Part shown: positions 61,586 through 64,000 of the stretch, in pieces
Position numbering within the stretch: position 1 is the stretch's first letter
Layout: the number at the start of each line of letters is the position of its first letter
Source: Bacteroides sp.
Lineage (GTDB): Bacteria > Bacteroidota > Bacteroidia > Bacteroidales > Bacteroidaceae
DNA: 64,000 nucleotides
Assembly (NCBI RefSeq): GCF_028690125.1
Contig: NZ_JAQVBV010000002.1
Location: 62,001-126,000, forward strand
Direction of reading: 5' to 3'
The notes under the pieces: model-generated
What the model was told of the DNA's origin: nothing
Databases searched by the model: none
The model's input: the letters and a program-made list of their open reading frames with translations, nothing else
Translations under genes and position numbers: made by a program

Positions 61586-64000
61586 TTATTGTAATTCTTT
61601 CAGCGCCTCATTTGCCAGTTTCAACCCCTTCCCTCCTACCGGTCTACGGGCTTCCACCAGTAATTCTTTTCCTCGTTTAAGGTCCCTACTACACCCGAAC
61701 GCCCCGTAAGCATAAATCATGCCAGCATTATAAAGAGCATACATTCTGTAATCACCATTTTTCTGTAACATCCCGATTTCTTCAAACTCCTTAAGTGCAT
61801 AATCCACATCTCGTCTTAACCCATATTTTCCTTCTGCATACAAGCAAGCCATATAAAATCTTGCAGGTAAGAAATTCGCCTCCGCTGCATTTTTCATATA
61901 AATCAACGCGTTTTTCACAACCTGATCATCCTTGGGATGCTCCAATCCAACACGTCCTGCCATATATCCGCAAACCTTCTTTTTATCACTTGTATACTCA
62001 CCGATCTTATCCGCAACTCGTACAAAATGGACATAAGCACTGTCTGTTTCCTGCTGTTCCAAATAACAAAAGCCTAATAAATAATTTATATCTTCATCAT
62101 TTAAGTCTGTTTTATAGTTTGATTTCAAAACCTCTATCGTTTTCTGTCTGTCAGGTTGAACCCCAATCCCTCTAAAGTACATCCAGGCTAATCTTAAACG
62201 GTCAGTTGAATAAGAATACTTCGCCTCGTTACGTTTTAATGCATATTGATAAGCAGATATACTATCTTTTTGTGTCATTGCCAACTGGGAAAGAACAGTA
62301 AAAATATCTTCGTCACTTTTCCTCAATATATGTATTTTTCCATCCACAATCTCTTTCAACATACAGTATACAGATGCAAAATTCTTTGTCTTGTTCAAGT
62401 ATTCTCTAATTCCATAGATAAAACCTTGTTGTGCAGAAGCCAACCAATAGGACTTAGCCTTATCCTCATCATTCTTAAGTTTCTGACACAGTCGTCCACA
62501 AATATATGAAGCCTTTCCGTCACCTAGTTTTGAAGCCTTGTCCAATGTTGTTAAGACTTCATCTACTTCTGAGTAATCATCTTTATAAGCATATTGAGAT
62601 AGAACGAGTTCCGTAATAGCCAACGGAAAATTCATCTTTACAGCTTCTTTCATCCAATAAGTATATTCTTTGTTTTCCGTATTTCTTGAATAATTCATAA
62701 TAGCCCAATTATACATGGCTATGGGATTCCTTTTCTCTTTAAAAACTGTCTTGTACAATGACTTCTGAAATGAAGCATTTGCCGTTTCAATACGTTCGTC
62801 AAACCAAGGCGTATCTTTACTGGAAATAACATTTCCCCAAGCCCCCCCATCAGGATATGCTCCCAACCAATTCGCATATCCACCGCCTCCATAAATCTCA
62901 TAAACTAAAAAAGACTCCCTGAAGTTTTCGGTACAGGCTGGATATTCACTGGTAAGCAGATTTACCGTAACTTTGCTTCTCTGGTATGTATATACCTTCC
63001 AAATACCCACAACAAGGAGCAGAATTAGCAGAGATGCACCCACAACCAACTTACGACGTTTCATTTGCCGGGACACTAATTCATCCACCTTACGGTTCAC
63101 TTCTTCTATATGAAGTTGGTAACCTTTGCTAATGTAATCACGATAAGCCTCAATTGACCCGTTCTTCTTAGCTTTTCTAAACATGAGATTATCAAGCTGT
63201 TCCTCTTTCTGCTTTAACTCAGCCAATTTACAACTCACCTTATTGATTTCTTTGGCAAAGTCCTCTTTCATAGGATGAATAGTAGTCAAGAACTGTTCGA
63301 GCGAGCGCGTATCATTTCCAGCTACTAATTGCGGGACTTGCTCCTTTATAATCTTTTTCAGTCTCTCCTTTACAGAATCATACTTTTTCGAATCCGGAAA
63401 ATCTGTCAGGAAGTGAATGTAATGGATGATATGTTCATCGTCTAAGGCATCATAAGCCCTGTTATGCAACATCTCCAATTCACTATCCACTTCAATCCTG
63501 TTTCTTTCTCTTACACTCCTCTTCAAGAACTGTCTCAATTCGTGCGGAGTAGGCTTTCCTTCCATGAGTTGTCTGAATTCCCGGTCATCCCTCAATTCTT
63601 CTAATCTGTGTACTACTTTACTTCTCCATCTACCGTTCTCATATTTGTCTAAATAACGACAGCACAAGTCTTCCACCAGATTTCCCGATATTATTTGGTT
63701 ATATAGTCCCTCTTCCTCTGCATAGACACCAATCATTTGACTCAACTCATTGATGATTCTCAACCGTTGCTGATCAAAAAGATATTTCCCATCCTGTCTT
63801 TCGAAATTTTCTCTATGATTGCCTACCCCGTCTATTCCCGATCCTTGATTCAGCTTTGAAGAAACCTTATAATAAATATCTTCTAATGAAACCTGTTGTG
63901 CCAACTTTTCAAAAATTTCCCGTGGAAGTGCTCCTTCCAAAGCTTTCAAGCCGGGCTTTGACACATTCGAAATATAAACCGGATAAATGCCCAATAGACC
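61586..64000 (-). CDS. SEL1/TPR-repeat membrane protein, 5' end outside window
   Basis: The track begins at a TTG (63994), but the frame stays open to the window edge (GLLGIYPVYIS), so the true start is outside and at least 804 residues are seen. The first 310 visible residues are soluble, helical and charged, with no recognised domain. One membrane helix follows at about 315-337 of the track protein (LVVGASLLILLLVVGIWKVY). After it come about 460 residues of TPR/SEL1-type repeats, for example RLAWMYFRGIGVQPDRQKTI and FYMACLYAEGKYGLRRDVDY. Orientation suggests a cytoplasmic N-terminal part and a periplasmic repeat part. SEL1 repeats usually mediate protein contacts. Confidence 0.82.
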   Translation of the reverse strand, partial: GLLGIYPVYISNVSKPGLKALEGALPREIFEKLAQQVSLEDIYYKVSSKLNQGSGIDGVGNHRENFERQDGKYLFDQQRLRIINELSQMIGVYAEEEGLYNQIISGNLVEDLCCRYLDKYENGRWRSKVVHRLEELRDDREFRQLMEGKPTPHELRQFLKRSVRERNRIEVDSELEMLHNRAYDALDDEHIIHYIHFLTDFPDSKKYDSVKERLKKIIKEQVPQLVAGNDTRSLEQFLTTIHPMKEDFAKEINKVSCKLAELKQKEEQLDNLMFRKAKKNGSIEAYRDYISKGYQLHIEEVNRKVDELVSRQMKRRKLVVGASLLILLLVVGIWKVYTYQRSKVTVNLLTSEYPACTENFRESFLVYEIYGGGGYANWLGAYPDGGAWGNVISSKDTPWFDERIETANASFQKSLYKTVFKEKRNPIAMYNWAIMNYSRNTENKEYTYWMKEAVKMNFPLAITELVLSQYAYKDDYSEVDEVLTTLDKASKLGDGKASYICGRLCQKLKNDEDKAKSYWLASAQQGFIYGIREYLNKTKNFASVYCMLKEIVDGKIHILRKSDEDIFTVLSQLAMTQKDSISAYQYALKRNEAKYSYSTDRLRLAWMYFRGIGVQPDRQKTIEVLKSNYKTDLNDEDINYLLGFCYLEQQETDSAYVHFVRVADKIGEYTSDKKKVCGYMAGRVGLEHPKDDQVVKNALIYMKNAAEANFLPARFYMACLYAEGKYGLRRDVDYALKEFEEIGMLQKNGDYRMYALYNAGMIYAYGAFGCSRDLKRGKELLVEARRPVGGKGLKLANEALKELQ

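Overview
The window looks like chromosome of a gut Bacteroides (inference: the B. thetaiotaomicron / B. ovatus / B. xylanisolvens group). The reasons are the SusC/SusD pair, many Bacteroidota-style lipoproteins, GH92/GH38/GH78 enzymes, a complex I operon with fused nuoCD and no nuoEFG, a subclass A2 class A beta-lactamase, and many exact matches to the Bacteroides -7 promoter element TAnnTTTG. No tRNA, rRNA, CRISPR array, transposase or integrase was recognised.

Region 1 (1-14712, minus strand) is a polysaccharide utilisation region. An IPT/NHL lipoprotein, SusC, SusD and a DUF1735 lipoprotein (cut by the window edge) form one run. Upstream of it lie an S1 sulfatase and an esterase - SGNH hydrolase - GH78 alpha-L-rhamnosidase run. 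The enzymes point to a sulfated, acylated, rhamnose-containing glycan. The sulfatase and GH78 genes are separated by about 900 bp of non-coding DNA holding a large symmetrical inverted repeat built from 21-bp near-palindromic units.

Region 2 (15039-27733) holds a lone LruC-domain lipoprotein and a second carbohydrate locus on the minus strand. In transcription order it is ECF sigma factor, a 74-residue presumed mini anti-sigma protein, GH38, GH92 and GH2. It suits mannose-rich glycan trimming and has no SusC/SusD of its own. A membrane-bound DUF6377-type regulator lies upstream.

Region 3 (27849-37901, plus strand) is the complete membrane and Q-module set of complex I, nuoA-B-CD-H-I-J-K-L-M-N, ended by a perfect 25-bp bidirectional terminator. 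Region 4 (37983-48446, minus strand) has a soluble PAS/GAF histidine kinase, a TonB receptor with a beta-helix lipoprotein, and a compact operon of an ABC-type ATPase, a DUF4435 TOPRIM-like protein and a YbdG-like MscS channel. The first two of these resemble the AriA/AriB architecture of PARIS and are the most interesting candidate system here.

Region 5 (48541-56004) has an EamA transporter, an acyltransferase, and an AraC-controlled locus in visible decay. The AraC gene has lost most of its sensor domain but keeps its DNA-binding domain, promoter and probable operators. The regulated operon (a carboxymuconolactone decarboxylase-hydrolase fusion, a cupin and a DUF418 protein) ends in a broken hydrolase whose deletion junction carries a 14-bp patch identical to part of the neighbouring gene. 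Region 6 (56302-64000) holds a SEC-C protein, the beta-lactamase, two GNAT proteins (one fused to a helical-repeat domain), an amidohydrolase and a partial SEL1-repeat membrane protein.

Several ORF-track starts are TTG artefacts or lie upstream of the likely start. Corrected starts are given for susD, nuoB, nuoH, nuoK, the DUF6377 regulator, the beta-helix lipoprotein and the GNAT-helical protein.
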